Source: Caballeronia humi
Lineage (GTDB): Bacteria > Pseudomonadota > Gammaproteobacteria > Burkholderiales > Burkholderiaceae
NCBI RefSeq assembly: GCF_001544475.1
Contig: NZ_FCNW02000013.1
Coordinates: forward strand, 1-64,000
Direction: 5' to 3'
DNA: 64,000 nt
This document shows positions 20,771 to 29,302 of this stretch, one piece after another. The position numbers and the translations under genes are program-made. The notes beneath the pieces are model-generated. The model was not told the origin of the DNA. It was given only the letters and a program-made list of their open reading frames with translations, and made no database searches. The first letter of the stretch is position 1; every line of letters begins with the position of its first letter.

Positions 20771-22216
20771 ATGACGGCTTGGGTGGAACTGGCGCTGGGC
20801 TCGCAGGAAAAAACGTTCGACCAGTTGGCGAGCGCGGTGGCGGCGCTGCCGTCGTTCGCGGAGGTCGAAGCGGTGCGCGCGCGCGCCGTACTGCAGGAGC
20901 TCGAAAGCGACGCGCGCGGCTGGTGTCTCTGGATCGAGACGCAGGACGGCGCGGGCACGCTGCACGCGGTTGAAATCCTGGCGCCCGTGCTGCCGGGCCT
21001 CACGCGCTGCCGCAAGTTCGCGCGGCCCGCCCCGGGCGACGTCTCCGCCACGCTCGACGAACTCGCCGACTCCGGGCACGCTCTCTCGGCGCTGAAAGGC
21101 ATCGCGCTGGATGCCGGCCCTGCGCGCGAGTCGCGTCGCGTCGAATGGCGCATCGGCGACGTGCTGGCTACGCTTGCCGCGCAAGACGACGAACGCCCGA
21201 CGCTGTGCCTGTCCGCCCCCGGCGACGACGAAATCGTGCTCGACACCGTGTTCCGCCTGGCGCGCGAAGCGGTCGATGCCGCGCCGTTCTCTCTGCTGGC
21301 TGTCGGCGACGAATCGCCCGAAGCGTCGGAAGTCCACGCATCGAAGATCGATTTGCCGCTGGAGTCGACGGCCCGCGAGGCGTTTGTGACGATCGCGGCA
21401 TCGATCGCGATGCATTGGTTCGGCAACGACGCCGCCGCGCGCCATGCGCTCGAAGTCGAGCGCGTGCATCAGTTGCGCGTCGCGCAGCGGCGGCTGAAGA
21501 CGCTGCTCAAGCTCTTCCCCGACGACGTCGACGCCGTATGGAACGAAACCATCGCGCCCGAACTGAAGTGGTTCGGCGACTTGCTGGGCGACGCCCGCGA
21601 CTGGGACGTTTTCACCGATACGACGCTTCCGGCCTACGCCGAAGCGGACGCGGGCGGCCCGTCGTGGCAGGCCGTCATCGACGCCGCCGACGCGAGGCGC
21701 CACGCCGCGCGCACGAGGCTCGCCCATGCGCTGCATGCGAAGCGCTATGCGCGGCTGTCGCTGGCGTTCGTCGAATGGCTCGCGCGAATCGGGATGCGTC
21801 CCGACGAAGCGCCCGTTGCTCTCGCCGACTTTGCGAAGAAACGAATCCGCAAGAATTACCGGAAAATCGTCAATGTGCCTGATCTGACGACGCTCGACGT
21901 ACGCACGCGGCATCGCGTGCGGATTCACGCGAAGCGGCTGCGCTACGCGCTCGAATTCCTGCGCTCGCTGACGACGCGGCAAACGCGCGGTGACACAGCG
22001 AAAAAGCTGTCGAGGCTACAGACCGTGCTCGGCGAAGGTAACGACGCCGCGGTCGCCGCCGAGCGTCTCTCGGCGCTCCCGGAGGCCAGCGACTACCAGC
22101 GCGGCTTCGCGCGCGCGTGGGCGGCGGTGTCGGAACATAAGGACGCGGAGGAGGGCGAACGCATTCTGCGATCGATCGAAAAACCGCGTCTCAAGAAAAC
22201 GGGTGCGCACGAATGA
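20771..22216 (+). CDS. CHAD domain protein (possible degenerate CYTH N-terminus)
   Basis: The 481-residue protein has a C-terminal CHAD domain (~residues 205-480), with its conserved His/Arg/Lys helices at VERVHQLRVAQRRLKTL and HRVRIHAKRLRYALEFL. CHAD domains bind polyphosphate. Many relatives begin with a CYTH triphosphate-tunnel domain. Here the N-terminal ~200 residues lack an obvious ExExK motif (VELAL at the start), so that domain is degenerate or different. It is divergent from a phosphate transporter, which fits a phosphate/polyphosphate theme. It overlaps the modE-like gene by 4 nt (ATGA), indicating cotranscription. Confidence 0.9.
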   Translation: MTAWVELALGSQEKTFDQLASAVAALPSFAEVEAVRARAVLQELESDARGWCLWIETQDGAGTLHAVEILAPVLPGLTRCRKFARPAPGDVSATLDELADSGHALSALKGIALDAGPARESRRVEWRIGDVLATLAAQDDERPTLCLSAPGDDEIVLDTVFRLAREAVDAAPFSLLAVGDESPEASEVHASKIDLPLESTAREAFVTIAASIAMHWFGNDAAARHALEVERVHQLRVAQRRLKTLLKLFPDDVDAVWNETIAPELKWFGDLLGDARDWDVFTDTTLPAYAEADAGGPSWQAVIDAADARRHAARTRLAHALHAKRYARLSLAFVEWLARIGMRPDEAPVALADFAKKRIRKNYRKIVNVPDLTTLDVRTRHRVRIHAKRLRYALEFLRSLTTRQTRGDTAKKLSRLQTVLGEGNDAAVAAERLSALPEASDYQRGFARAWAAVSEHKDAEEGERILRSIEKPRLKKTGAHE

Positions 22217-23016
22217 AGGATGAATCGCTCGACGTCGACGGCTCCGTGTGGCTGCGAAGCGGCCAGCAGACGCTCGGCGGCGCGGCACGCATCGGCCTGT
22301 TGGCGGCGATCCGCGAAAGCGGCTCGATCACAGGCGCGGCCAAAGCGGTCGGCATGAGCTACAAGGCGGCGTGGGACGCCATCGACGCGATGAACAATCT
22401 CGCCGGCGAGCCGCTCGTCGTGCGCGCGAGCGGCGGCAAGGGCGGCGGCGGCACGACGCTGACGCCCGCAGCGCTACGTCTCATCGATACGTTTCGCGCC
22501 ATCGAGCGCGAGCATCGCAAGTTTCTGGAGCAGGCGGGCGCGGCGATCGACGGATTTGCTGAAAACTGGCCGTTGATCGGGAGAATCGGCATGAAGACGA
22601 GCGCGCGCAATCAACTGGCGGGGAAGGTGACGAGAGTGACACGCGGCTCGGTCAACGACGAGGTGGAACTCGTGCTGCCGGGCGGGCAGTCGATCGTCGC
22701 CGTCGTCACGCATGAAAGCGCGGACGCGCTTGGACTCGCGCCCGGGCGCGACGCGGTGGCGCTGATCAAGGCGTCGTGGGTCATGCTGATGGCCGACGAA
22801 CCCGTGCGGATCTCGGCGCGCAATCAGCTGAAGGGCACCGTCGAGCGCGTGACGCGCGGGGCGGTGAATGCAGAGGTATCGCTCGCGATCGGCGGGTCGA
22901 GCACGATCACGGCGATCATTACTAATCAGAGCGTCGATGCGCTCGGGCTTGCGCCGGGGGAAAGTGCGGTGGCGGTCATCAAGGGATCGAGCGTGATTCT
23001 CGGCGTGGACGACTAG
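22213..23016 (+). CDS. modE: ModE-type molybdate-responsive regulator (wHTH plus two MOP/TOBE domains)
   Basis: Residues ~20-120 form the ModE winged helix (ARIGLLAAIRESGSITGAAKAVGMSYKAAWDAI, shown in part: GSITGAAKAVGMSYKAAW). Two molbindin repeats follow, beginning TSARNQLAGKVTRVTRGSVN and SARNQLKGTVERVTRGAVN, each ending in an ALIKAS/AVIKGS strand. ModE senses molybdate and controls modABC and molybdoenzyme genes. No transporter is next to it here. It overlaps the CHAD gene by 4 nt. At 267 residues it is normal for ModE. Confidence 0.9.
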   Translation: MKDESLDVDGSVWLRSGQQTLGGAARIGLLAAIRESGSITGAAKAVGMSYKAAWDAIDAMNNLAGEPLVVRASGGKGGGGTTLTPAALRLIDTFRAIEREHRKFLEQAGAAIDGFAENWPLIGRIGMKTSARNQLAGKVTRVTRGSVNDEVELVLPGGQSIVAVVTHESADALGLAPGRDAVALIKASWVMLMADEPVRISARNQLKGTVERVTRGAVNAEVSLAIGGSSTITAIITNQSVDALGLAPGESAVAVIKGSSVILGVDD

Positions 23017-23067
23017 GGACGGTCCCAACGCCTCCGGCGAAGCGAGTAATGCAAACGGCTCGCGCCC

Positions 23068-23751
23068 TCAAGCGTCCGCAGCATGCGGCACGACGACCTC
23101 AGTACGCCGCATCGGCGCGTCGTGGTGCCCCGCTTTCCAGCGCGCGCGCACGTACGGGCGCTCATGGCCCGACAGCTCCAGCGCGATCTGCGTGATCCAC
23201 TGATGGCTCGGCACCGGCACGCCGTGCAGCGTGATTGCCACCGCCGCGAGACTTGCCGCGACAGGCGCCGGCGAGAGCCGTCCCGCCTCCGCGCGCCAGG
23301 CAATCCGCGCGAATCCGACCGCAACCAGTGCACCAAGTGCACAACCGGCAATCACCTCCGACGCCGAATGCGCGCCCACGACGATCCGCGACACGCCGAC
23401 CACGACCCCCGCCACGAGCCCCACCGATACGCCTGCCGCGCGCCATGCACCGCGCGCGGGCAAGAACGCGACGAAGAACGCCGCAGGGAGCACTGCGGTT
23501 GCGACCATCGCGTGCCCGCTGATGCCGGTGAAATCCCAGCCGCGCACGCCCATGCCCCATCCGATAAACGCGATCTTGCTGAGGAAAACGAGCCCGACCG
23601 CGCCAGCAAGCAGCCCGAGCCAGCCGAGCGCGTAACGGCGCGAATAGCCCAGCGCGAGCCACAAGGCGACGGCGAGCGCGAGCGGAATCATCACGCCGAC
23701 ACTGCCGAGCGCGGTAATCGAATACCAAAGCGAAGGGGACGAAGTAGTCAT
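23068..23751 (-). CDS. PAP2 family membrane phosphatase
   Basis: A 227-residue protein with several membrane helices and the PAP2 motifs: KIAFIGWGMGVRGWDF (weak first motif), ISGHAMVATAV (second motif with the catalytic-acid His) and SRIVVGAHSASEVIAG (third motif with Arg and nucleophile His). It probably dephosphorylates a lipid phosphate or undecaprenyl pyrophosphate at the periplasmic face. The C-terminal ~40 residues are hydrophilic. It is convergent with the modE-like gene. Confidence 0.88.
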   Translation of the reverse strand: MTTSSPSLWYSITALGSVGVMIPLALAVALWLALGYSRRYALGWLGLLAGAVGLVFLSKIAFIGWGMGVRGWDFTGISGHAMVATAVLPAAFFVAFLPARGAWRAAGVSVGLVAGVVVGVSRIVVGAHSASEVIAGCALGALVAVGFARIAWRAEAGRLSPAPVAASLAAVAITLHGVPVPSHQWITQIALELSGHERPYVRARWKAGHHDAPMRRTEVVVPHAADA

Positions 23752-24087
23752 CGAGTTATTTTTTGCGGGTGGAACGATCGTTGCTGCAACGCGGAAGCCG
23801 AGCCAGCGGCAGGTCGGTGCAAGGAGCCTTGTTTATAGGTCTATTAAGAGTATACCCGTACAAGATTTTGCTGAATTTTGCCAACTTGCAGCTCGCTTTA
23901 TGCGCCTAAAAAGCATCAATTCAGTTTAACGTCGGATAAAATTCACGATCAGACGGAAACAGGTACGTTTTTAAACATCCTATTACACGCATGCTACTGC
24001 GATCGATGTTATTGTGCATCGCAACAACTTTCCGCTGCGCGCCCTCGGCGAGCCGGATCAAACTGCATGCTGTGGAGGTCCCATTCA
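23752..24087. other. AT-rich intergenic region upstream of the PHB-depolymerase-type gene
   Basis: These 336 bp are clearly richer in A+T than the surroundings. They probably hold divergent promoters for the PAP2 and esterase genes, but no confident -35/-10 pair was found. The element TTGTGCATCGCAACAA near 24011-24027 is a near-palindrome. It resembles the GCA-rich sites upstream of phasin genes in PHB producers, so a PhaR-like control of the esterase is possible but unproven. The esterase frame stays open upstream to 23878, but that part is not protein-like. Confidence 0.4.
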
Positions 24088-25248
24088 ATGCCCAAAAGTC
24101 TCACCAATCTCTGGCTGCGCGGACTGCGCCGCCTGATCGCCGGCCAACCCGAACCGGCTCGTGCGCCCAAGCCGCGCTCGCCCGCCAAGCAAAAGCGCGC
24201 TGCGACCGTCCAGAAGGCGAAAGCCCCGGCCCCGATCAAGGCCGCACAACCGCCGCGCACCGCTGCGCGTGCTCCCGTACGCGAGTCGCGCGTGCGTCCC
24301 CGCGCTTCGGCCTGGGCGCGAGGCAAATGGGAGCGCTCGTTCCATTCCGCGCCGCCGACGGCGGGCCGCTTCGTGAATCACATGGCGTACGCGCTGTATC
24401 TTCCGCCGGGCGCGTCGCTCGGGCGTATGCCTTTGGTCGTTATGCTGCACGGCTGCAAGCAAAATGCCGACGAATTCGCCCAAGGCACGCGCCTCAACCT
24501 GCTCGCCGACCGCTACGGCTTCGCCGTGCTGTACCCCGAGCAGTCGAAGCACGACCACGCGCACCGCTGCTGGCGCTGGTACGACGACGCGAGCAACGCG
24601 GGCGGTGGCGAGGCGGCATCGGTCGTGTCGCTGGTGCAGGCGGTGGTCGGGGAGCATCGGCTGGACAGCGAGCGCGTTTATGTTGCGGGGATGTCGGCGG
24701 GCGCGGGGCTCGCCGCGCTGCTCGCGATCCGCTATCCGTCGGTGTTCGCGGCGGTTGGTCTGCACTCGGGCGTCGTATTCGGCGAGGCGCGCTCGGCGAT
24801 CGCCGCGATGGACGTGATGCGCCGCGGCAGCCGCAGCGACCCGGTCGCGCTGATCGACGCCAGCGTCGACGTGCGCGCCTTTCCGGGCATGCCGGCCGTC
24901 ATCGTGCATGGCGAACTTGATTCCGTCGTTTCGGCGAACAACGCCGAGCAATTGACCAAGCAATTTCTGCGGCTGAACGGCTTCATCGATGCCTCCGGCG
25001 CGCGGCGTGCAGGCGAAACGCGAGAAGAGAAGCAGCCGGACGGCGTCGTGCGCGATTTCGTGAAGAGCGGACGCCGCGTCGTGAAGACCTGCATCGTGCG
25101 CGGGCTCGGCCATTCGTGGGCCGGCGGCGACGATACGGTTGCGTTCCACTCGTCAAAGGGGCCGGATTCGTCGGCGCTGATGTGGGAGTTTTTCAAGCAT
25201 CAGCGGCGCGTCGAGCGGCACTCCGTTAACGACGAACTGCTTGCCTGA
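24088..25248 (+). CDS. PHB depolymerase family esterase
   Basis: A 386-residue alpha/beta-hydrolase of the LpqC/PHB-depolymerase family, which cleaves polyhydroxybutyrate or other esters. The oxyanion strand is LVVMLHGCKQNADEFAQGT. The nucleophile elbow is VAGMSAGAGLAALLA (GxSxG with Ser). The Asp is probably in HGELDSVVSANN and the His in GLGHSWAGGD. A ~100-residue N-terminal segment rich in Pro, Ala, Lys and Arg precedes the domain, and no signal peptide is visible, so it may be intracellular. GGAGG lies 9 nt before the ATG at 24088, which decides against the longer open frame. Confidence 0.9.
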   Translation: MPKSLTNLWLRGLRRLIAGQPEPARAPKPRSPAKQKRAATVQKAKAPAPIKAAQPPRTAARAPVRESRVRPRASAWARGKWERSFHSAPPTAGRFVNHMAYALYLPPGASLGRMPLVVMLHGCKQNADEFAQGTRLNLLADRYGFAVLYPEQSKHDHAHRCWRWYDDASNAGGGEAASVVSLVQAVVGEHRLDSERVYVAGMSAGAGLAALLAIRYPSVFAAVGLHSGVVFGEARSAIAAMDVMRRGSRSDPVALIDASVDVRAFPGMPAVIVHGELDSVVSANNAEQLTKQFLRLNGFIDASGARRAGETREEKQPDGVVRDFVKSGRRVVKTCIVRGLGHSWAGGDDTVAFHSSKGPDSSALMWEFFKHQRRVERHSVNDELLA

Positions 25249-25323
25249 CGGGCTTCGGACGTTTCATATGTTGCAAAAAAGTCTTTTGGATCAAAGTTCT
25301 ACAGATATCCGCTGGCGTTTGAC

Positions 25324-25367
25324 TAGGGATTACCCTATAATCGGGTCTGTCATAGGTAAATACCCTA
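25324..25367 (+). promoter_or_regulatory. Promoter and paired inverted repeats of the DUF3563 gene
   Basis: A perfect TATAAT (25336-25341) forms the -10; the -35 region at the right distance (TGGCGT) is weak. TAGGGATTACCCTA (25324-25337) overlaps the -10. A second related site, TAGGTAAATACCCTA (25353-25367), covers the probable start of transcription. Two similar inverted repeats around the start point suggest a cooperative repressor or activator; its identity is unknown. Confidence 0.55.
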
Positions 25368-25384
25368 ATCTTCGAGGTCCCACC

Positions 25385-25558
25385 ATGTATCTGCTCAGCC
25401 GCCTTTTCCTGTTCCTGACGAAGTCCCCCGACCAGCGCGATCGTGAACGCGACGACGCTTACCTGGCCGAAGCCACCGACATCTACGATCTCGAATATCG
25501 TATGAAGAAGATGGATCGCCGTGGTTCGAAGCGTCATCCGTCGTGGCTCGCTCAGTAA
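25385..25558 (+). CDS. DUF3563 family small protein (57 residues)
   Basis: The product starts MYLLSRLFLFLTKSPDQRDR and continues with a charged helix (ATDIYDLEYRMKKMDRR). This matches the DUF3563 family, small proteins common in Burkholderiaceae with no known function to me. The N-terminal amphipathic stretch could touch the membrane. GAGG lies 7 nt before the ATG at 25385, which rules out the longer frame from 25241. The promoter and flanking inverted repeats point to tight regulation, and a strong terminator follows. Confidence 0.85.
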   Translation: MYLLSRLFLFLTKSPDQRDRERDDAYLAEATDIYDLEYRMKKMDRRGSKRHPSWLAQ

Positions 25559-25614
25559 GAGCGGGGCGCCGTACGAGGCGCAGCGCGCAACAACAGCGCG
25601 CACGTAGCAAACAC

Positions 25615-25646
25615 AAATGCCGGCTTCCCAGCCGGCATTTGCTTTT
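25615..25646 (+). terminator. Intrinsic terminator after the DUF3563 gene
   Basis: Arms AAATGCCGGCT and AGCCGGCATTT (11 bp, perfect) enclose TCCC, followed by GCTTTT. It lies between the DUF3563 gene and the convergent ohr gene and could serve both directions. Confidence 0.85.
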
Positions 25647-25678
25647 CGACGCCCGGGTTTTGCTCGGGCGTTGATGCT

Positions 25679-26098
25679 TCAGGCGAGGTTCACGCGCACG
25701 TCGACGTTGCCGCGCGTCGCGTTCGAGTACGGGCAGACCTGGTGCGCTGCATCAACGAGTTGTTGAGCTTCGCCAGCGGGCAGGCCGGGCAGCGCGACGC
25801 GCAATTCGATGTCGAGCTTGAAGCCGCCGTTGTCGTTCGGGCCGACGCCGACGTCAGCGGTGACGGTCGTATCGGCGGGGATGGTGCGCTTTTGCTGGCC
25901 AGCGACGAACTTCATCGCGCTCAGGAAACATGCCGAATAGCCGGCGGCGAACAGTTGTTCCGGATTCGTGCCCGGTGCGCCCGTGCCGCCGAGTTCCTTC
26001 GGCGCGCTCAGTTTTACGTCGAGTTGCTGATCCGACGATACCGCCCGGCCGTCGCGGCCGCCGTTGCTCGTTGCCGTTGCCTTGTAGAGGATGCTCAT
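25679..26098 (-). CDS. ohr: Organic hydroperoxide resistance protein Ohr
   Basis: A 139-residue OsmC/Ohr-type peroxidase that reduces organic and lipid hydroperoxides with lipoyl-dependent recycling (family knowledge). The two catalytic cysteines are C57 (GYSACFLSAM) and C122 (HQVCPYSNATRGN). The ATG at 26098 has AGGAG 7 nt upstream. A longer frame to 26134 is not supported. It lies downstream of ohrR on the same strand, with its own promoter in the 112-bp gap. Confidence 0.95.
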   Translation of the reverse strand: MSILYKATATSNGGRDGRAVSSDQQLDVKLSAPKELGGTGAPGTNPEQLFAAGYSACFLSAMKFVAGQQKRTIPADTTVTADVGVGPNDNGGFKLDIELRVALPGLPAGEAQQLVDAAHQVCPYSNATRGNVDVRVNLA

Positions 26099-26144
26099 TT
26101 GAATTCTCCTGGGTGTTGAGTTGTGAAGCGCCAACCACGAGCGA

Positions 26145-26173
26145 AATATATCGCGCTAATCATTAGTGTGCAA
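26145..26173 (-). promoter_or_regulatory. ohr promoter with palindromic operator in the spacer
   Basis: On the minus strand TTGCAC (26168-26173) and TATATT (26145-26150) are exactly 17 bp apart. The spacer contains the perfect palindrome CTAAT-G-ATTAG (26156-26166). An AT-rich AATTTAATTTG element lies just upstream. A repressor bound there would block the promoter, so OhrR is the likely ligand; this is inferred from gene context. Confidence 0.65.
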
Positions 26174-26210
26174 ATTAAATTATCATGATCGACGCGTTTG
26201 ATTTCGTCTA

Positions 26211-26663
26211 TCAGGCGCCGATGTACTCGTTCAGCGATGCGCGCAGTTGTACCAACGAATCGCGCAGCTTGATCAGCCGGTCGCCATCGCTGCCGGCCGC
26301 GCAGTAGATTTCGCCGGGAATCGCGCGCGCTAACTGCTTCAACACACGGCCGGTGTCGGTCAGGCGGATATGAACCTGCCGCTCGTCCTCGACACCGCGC
26401 AGTCGTTCAACGTAACCCTGCGCCTCGAGACGCTTGAGGAGCGGCGTCATCGTCGCGGAATCGAGGCTCAGTCGCGCGGCGATTTCCTTGACGGTGAGGT
26501 CGTCGCTTTCCCACAAGACGAGCATTGCGAGGTACTGCGGATAAGTCAGCCCGAGGTTTTCGAGCAGCGGCTTGTACGCCTTCGTCATCGCGAGCGATGT
26601 CGAATAGAGCGCGAAACAGAGTTGCTGATCGAGTTCGAGCGGAAAATTCTGCGGCGTGTTCAT
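26211..26663 (-). CDS. ohrR: MarR-family peroxide-sensing repressor OhrR
   Basis: A 150-residue MarR protein. The N-terminal helix has the OhrR sensing cysteine in [10 protein letters not shown] (C16). The winged helix is [20 protein letters not shown] with wing [19 protein letters not shown] second cysteine, C121 (EIYCAAGSD), places it with two-Cys OhrR proteins, which form an intersubunit disulfide on oxidation. It should repress ohr, and probably itself, until organic peroxide is present. It lies just upstream of ohr on the same strand. Confidence 0.93.
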   Translation of the reverse strand: MNTPQNFPLELDQQLCFALYSTSLAMTKAYKPLLENLGLTYPQYLAMLVLWESDDLTVKEIAARLSLDSATMTPLLKRLEAQGYVERLRGVEDERQVHIRLTDTGRVLKQLARAIPGEIYCAAGSDGDRLIKLRDSLVQLRASLNEYIGA

Positions 26664-26740
26664 GAAGGAAGCCCAAAGCGCGAGTGGCTGATAGCGCTAG
26701 TGTACGGAATTCCTTCGCGCACGAACGAAACCAATCGCGG

Positions 26741-26768
26741 AAATGAAAACGGGCGCCACGAGGCGCCC
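26741..26768 (-). terminator. Intrinsic terminator after the BPSS1780-family gene
   Basis: On the minus strand GGGCGCC - TCGT - GGCGCCC (7 bp, perfect) is followed by GTTTTCATTT. It lies 22 bp beyond the stop of the minus-strand membrane-protein gene and before ohrR. Confidence 0.75.
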
Positions 26769-26789
26769 GGAACCCAGCATTCGACCGGG

Positions 26790-27605
26790 TCAGACGCCCG
26801 GGGTCGCGGACGGAATATCCGGTGTATCGGGCGATTGCACGCCGAAGCAGCCGCGATAGGTGGCGTAGAACGAGCAGTAGAGCGCGGTCGTGACGAGAAT
26901 CGATGCGGGCATCAGCACCGCGAGCGCTACTTCCTGCCCCGCGCCGAGCGCCTGCATCAGCGCGGTCAGCCCGAACGACACCGTGATCGCAATCGCGATC
27001 CACAACACGCCGTAGAAGATGAACGCGCCGCGATTGCGCCAGCAGCCGACGAAGCTGAAAAACAGCGCTTTCGCGGGCGGCACGTCGTGCCACGCGACGA
27101 GGATCGGCGCGAACCAGAAGAGCATCGCGACGGGTAAATAGCCCACCATCGCGACGAGCACGGCGAGCGGGCTGAAACTGGCCGCGACGGTTTCCGGGTC
27201 GCCGGTCGGGCCGCTGCCGAGCATCATCGAGAGCAGGATGCCGCCGTCGACGAGCGCCGACAGCGCGAAAATCGCTCCCATCGCCACGACGTACAGCGCG
27301 CCAAGCACCAGCAGCCGCCGCGAAACGACGCTGCCGTAGGAGCGAAAGCCGTCGACAAGGACGGTCGGCCAGACGGGCTTGCCCGCGATCGTGTTGCGGC
27401 ACGCGGCCATGAAACCGACGGCGACGCCCGGAATCAGCACGAGCGGCAGGAACGGACCGATCAGCGGAATGCGCGAAATCAGCGTCATGATGAACAGATA
27501 TGCGAAGAACACCGTGAGAAACGCAAGCGGATTGCGTCGGAACAGCCAGATTCCCTGGCGGAACCACACGTAACCGGTTTTGGCGGGGACTTCGATCAGT
27601 TGCAT
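26790..27605 (-). CDS. BPSS1780 family membrane protein
   Basis: A 271-residue protein with about six hydrophobic segments (NPLAFLTVFFAYLFIMTL, GPFLPLVLIPGVAVGFMAA, LLVLGALYVVAMGAIFAL, PLAVLVAMVGYLPVAMLFW, FYGVLWIAIAITVSFGL and VLMPASILVTTALYCSFY). The start, MQLIEVPAKTGYVWFRQGIW, is the usual opening of this Burkholderia-type family, whose function is unknown. It begins 8 bp after thrB and ends at a terminator, so it is probably the last gene of a thrB transcript. Confidence 0.85.
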   Translation of the reverse strand: MQLIEVPAKTGYVWFRQGIWLFRRNPLAFLTVFFAYLFIMTLISRIPLIGPFLPLVLIPGVAVGFMAACRNTIAGKPVWPTVLVDGFRSYGSVVSRRLLVLGALYVVAMGAIFALSALVDGGILLSMMLGSGPTGDPETVAASFSPLAVLVAMVGYLPVAMLFWFAPILVAWHDVPPAKALFFSFVGCWRNRGAFIFYGVLWIAIAITVSFGLTALMQALGAGQEVALAVLMPASILVTTALYCSFYATYRGCFGVQSPDTPDIPSATPGV

Positions 27606-27613
27606 AAATTGGC

Positions 27614-28585
27614 TTACCGGGTGGCGGAAGGAGCAGCGGCTTTGACGCGCTCGCGCAGAATGCGTTCGAAATGGCCCGGGTCGTGTGGCTTAAGCATTTC
27701 TGCCTCACGCGGACGGTGGAAGTCGTACAGGCGCGACACCCAGAAGCGCATCGCGCCGGCGCGCAGCATGTCGTTCCAGTGGCGCTCTTCGGCCGGCGTG
27801 AACGGCCGCACCGTCTGATAGGCGCGCAGCATCGCGTCGACGCGCGCGCGGTCGAGCACGCCCGTCTCGAGGTCGATGCACCAGTCGTTCACGCAGACGG
27901 CGACGTCGAAGAGCCACTTGTCGACGCCAGCGAAATAGAAGTCGAAGAAGCCGCCAAGGCGCGCGTGGTCCGCCGTGTGCGAGAAGAGCACGTTGTCGCG
28001 GAAGAGGTCGCAGTGGCACGGGCCTTCGGGCAGGGACGCGTAATCGGCCGAGCCGAAGAACGCTGACTGATGCGCGAGTTCGTCTTCGATCAGCGTGCGC
28101 TGGCTGTCGGCGAGGAAGGGCAGGATGGCTGGGACGTTCTCCTGCCACCATGCGAGGCTGCGCAGGTTGTGCTGATGCTGCCCGAAGTCGCGCCCGGCGA
28201 GATGAAGGCGCGCGAGCATCTGGCCGACTTCGATGCAGTGCGCGGGCGTCGGCGCGAGTTCGGGCGCGCCTTCGAGCTTCGTCACGATGGTCGCGGGTTT
28301 GCCGTTGAGTTCGGCGAAGAGCGAGCCGTCACGGCGCGGCATCGGATCGGGAACCGGCACGCGATGCGACGCGAGATGCCGCATCAGGTCGAGATAGAAC
28401 GGCAGTTGCTCGGCCGTGAGCTTCTCGAAGATCGTGAGGACGTACTGGCCGTGCGTCGTGGTCAGAAAGAAGTTGCTGTTTTCGATGCCCGACTGGATGC
28501 CGCGAAATTCGACGACGTCGCCGAGATCGTAGTTTTGCAGCCAGTCTTCGAGCTGGGAAGCGGTGACAGGAGTGAATACGGCCAT
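27614..28585 (-). CDS. thrB: Homoserine kinase ThrB (APH-like type)
   Basis: Phosphorylates L-homoserine with ATP in threonine biosynthesis, in the cytoplasm. The 323-residue protein belongs to the aminoglycoside-phosphotransferase-like class, not the GHMP class of E. coli. Signatures are the opening [30 protein letters not shown], the catalytic loop [12 protein letters not shown] and the metal-binding GFFDFYFAG. Its neighbour upstream is a DUF2782 gene and downstream a BPSS1780-family membrane gene. This order is common in Burkholderiaceae. Confidence 0.95.
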   Translation of the reverse strand: MAVFTPVTASQLEDWLQNYDLGDVVEFRGIQSGIENSNFFLTTTHGQYVLTIFEKLTAEQLPFYLDLMRHLASHRVPVPDPMPRRDGSLFAELNGKPATIVTKLEGAPELAPTPAHCIEVGQMLARLHLAGRDFGQHQHNLRSLAWWQENVPAILPFLADSQRTLIEDELAHQSAFFGSADYASLPEGPCHCDLFRDNVLFSHTADHARLGGFFDFYFAGVDKWLFDVAVCVNDWCIDLETGVLDRARVDAMLRAYQTVRPFTPAEERHWNDMLRAGAMRFWVSRLYDFHRPREAEMLKPHDPGHFERILRERVKAAAPSATR

Positions 28586-28701
28586 GCGGGAGCGTCGGTC
28601 GGGTTGGACGGCTGGTGCGTTTGGAACGCAGCCAGTCAGGCGGCGCCGCGCGACATGCGCGCGGCGGCCCTAAGCGGGAATCAGCGTAGCGCGCGCGACG
28701 A

Positions 28702-29103
28702 TCAGTAGCGCAAATTCACCGACGGCAGGCGCGTGCTCGCCTTGCCGTTGTCGCGCACGGCGGGCGACGTGTCGGCTGGGGCGCTCATCTGATAGCGCGT
28801 GCCGAAGTTCGACTGCACGTTGATCTCGACGGGCTTGCCCTTGTCGCGATACTCGGTGATTTCCGTGCCGTTCGTGCTGAGTTCGTGATAGCTCGGCAGA
28901 CGCGGCGGCGAAATCTCGACCTTCGAGCTCGCCGTTGCGGGCGGGCGGTTGATGGCCTTCAGGTCCGGCAGGCCGGCAGCTTCTTCTGGCGACATCTTTT
29001 GCGCCGGTGGGGGCTGGTCCGCCGCGCTCGACGGCTGCGCAATCGCGCCCATGCTGCCGGCGGCGAGGACTGCCGCGACGGCGGCGAAAAGAAGCGGCTT
29101 CAT
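28702..29103 (-). CDS. DUF2782-type secreted small protein
   Basis: The 133-residue product has a signal peptide (MKPLLFAAVAAVLAAGSMGA, cleavage near AIAQ). A short mature part follows with EYRDKGKPVEINVQSNFGTRY, which fits DUF2782, a periplasmic family of unknown function usually found near polA and thrB. GGAGA lies 6 nt before the ATG at 29103, deciding against the longer frame from 29208. It is separated from thrB by 116 bp on the same strand. Confidence 0.82.
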   Translation of the reverse strand: MKPLLFAAVAAVLAAGSMGAIAQPSSAADQPPPAQKMSPEEAAGLPDLKAINRPPATASSKVEISPPRLPSYHELSTNGTEITEYRDKGKPVEINVQSNFGTRYQMSAPADTSPAVRDNGKASTRLPSVNLRY

Positions 29104-29302
29104 GATGATTCTCCAAATATGTGGCCGGATTCTAGCAAACCGCACCCGCCACAGGGCCGTGCAAAGCCTTATTTTGCGCCGCTTTTGCGGAATTCGATGT
29201 CGCGTCATAAAGGTGTTGCGGCGCGCACGCAGCGAGCATGGGCTTCATGGTTCTGGCGTTCTTCCGTGGTAATGTCGATTCATCACAAGAGCGCGCAAGA
29301 TC

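Noticed and set aside
20621..21982. Upstream extension of the phosphate-transporter frame, about 450 residues
   Set aside because: It is antisense to the CHAD gene, and AAGGA plus the transporter's usual start place the ATG at 20620.
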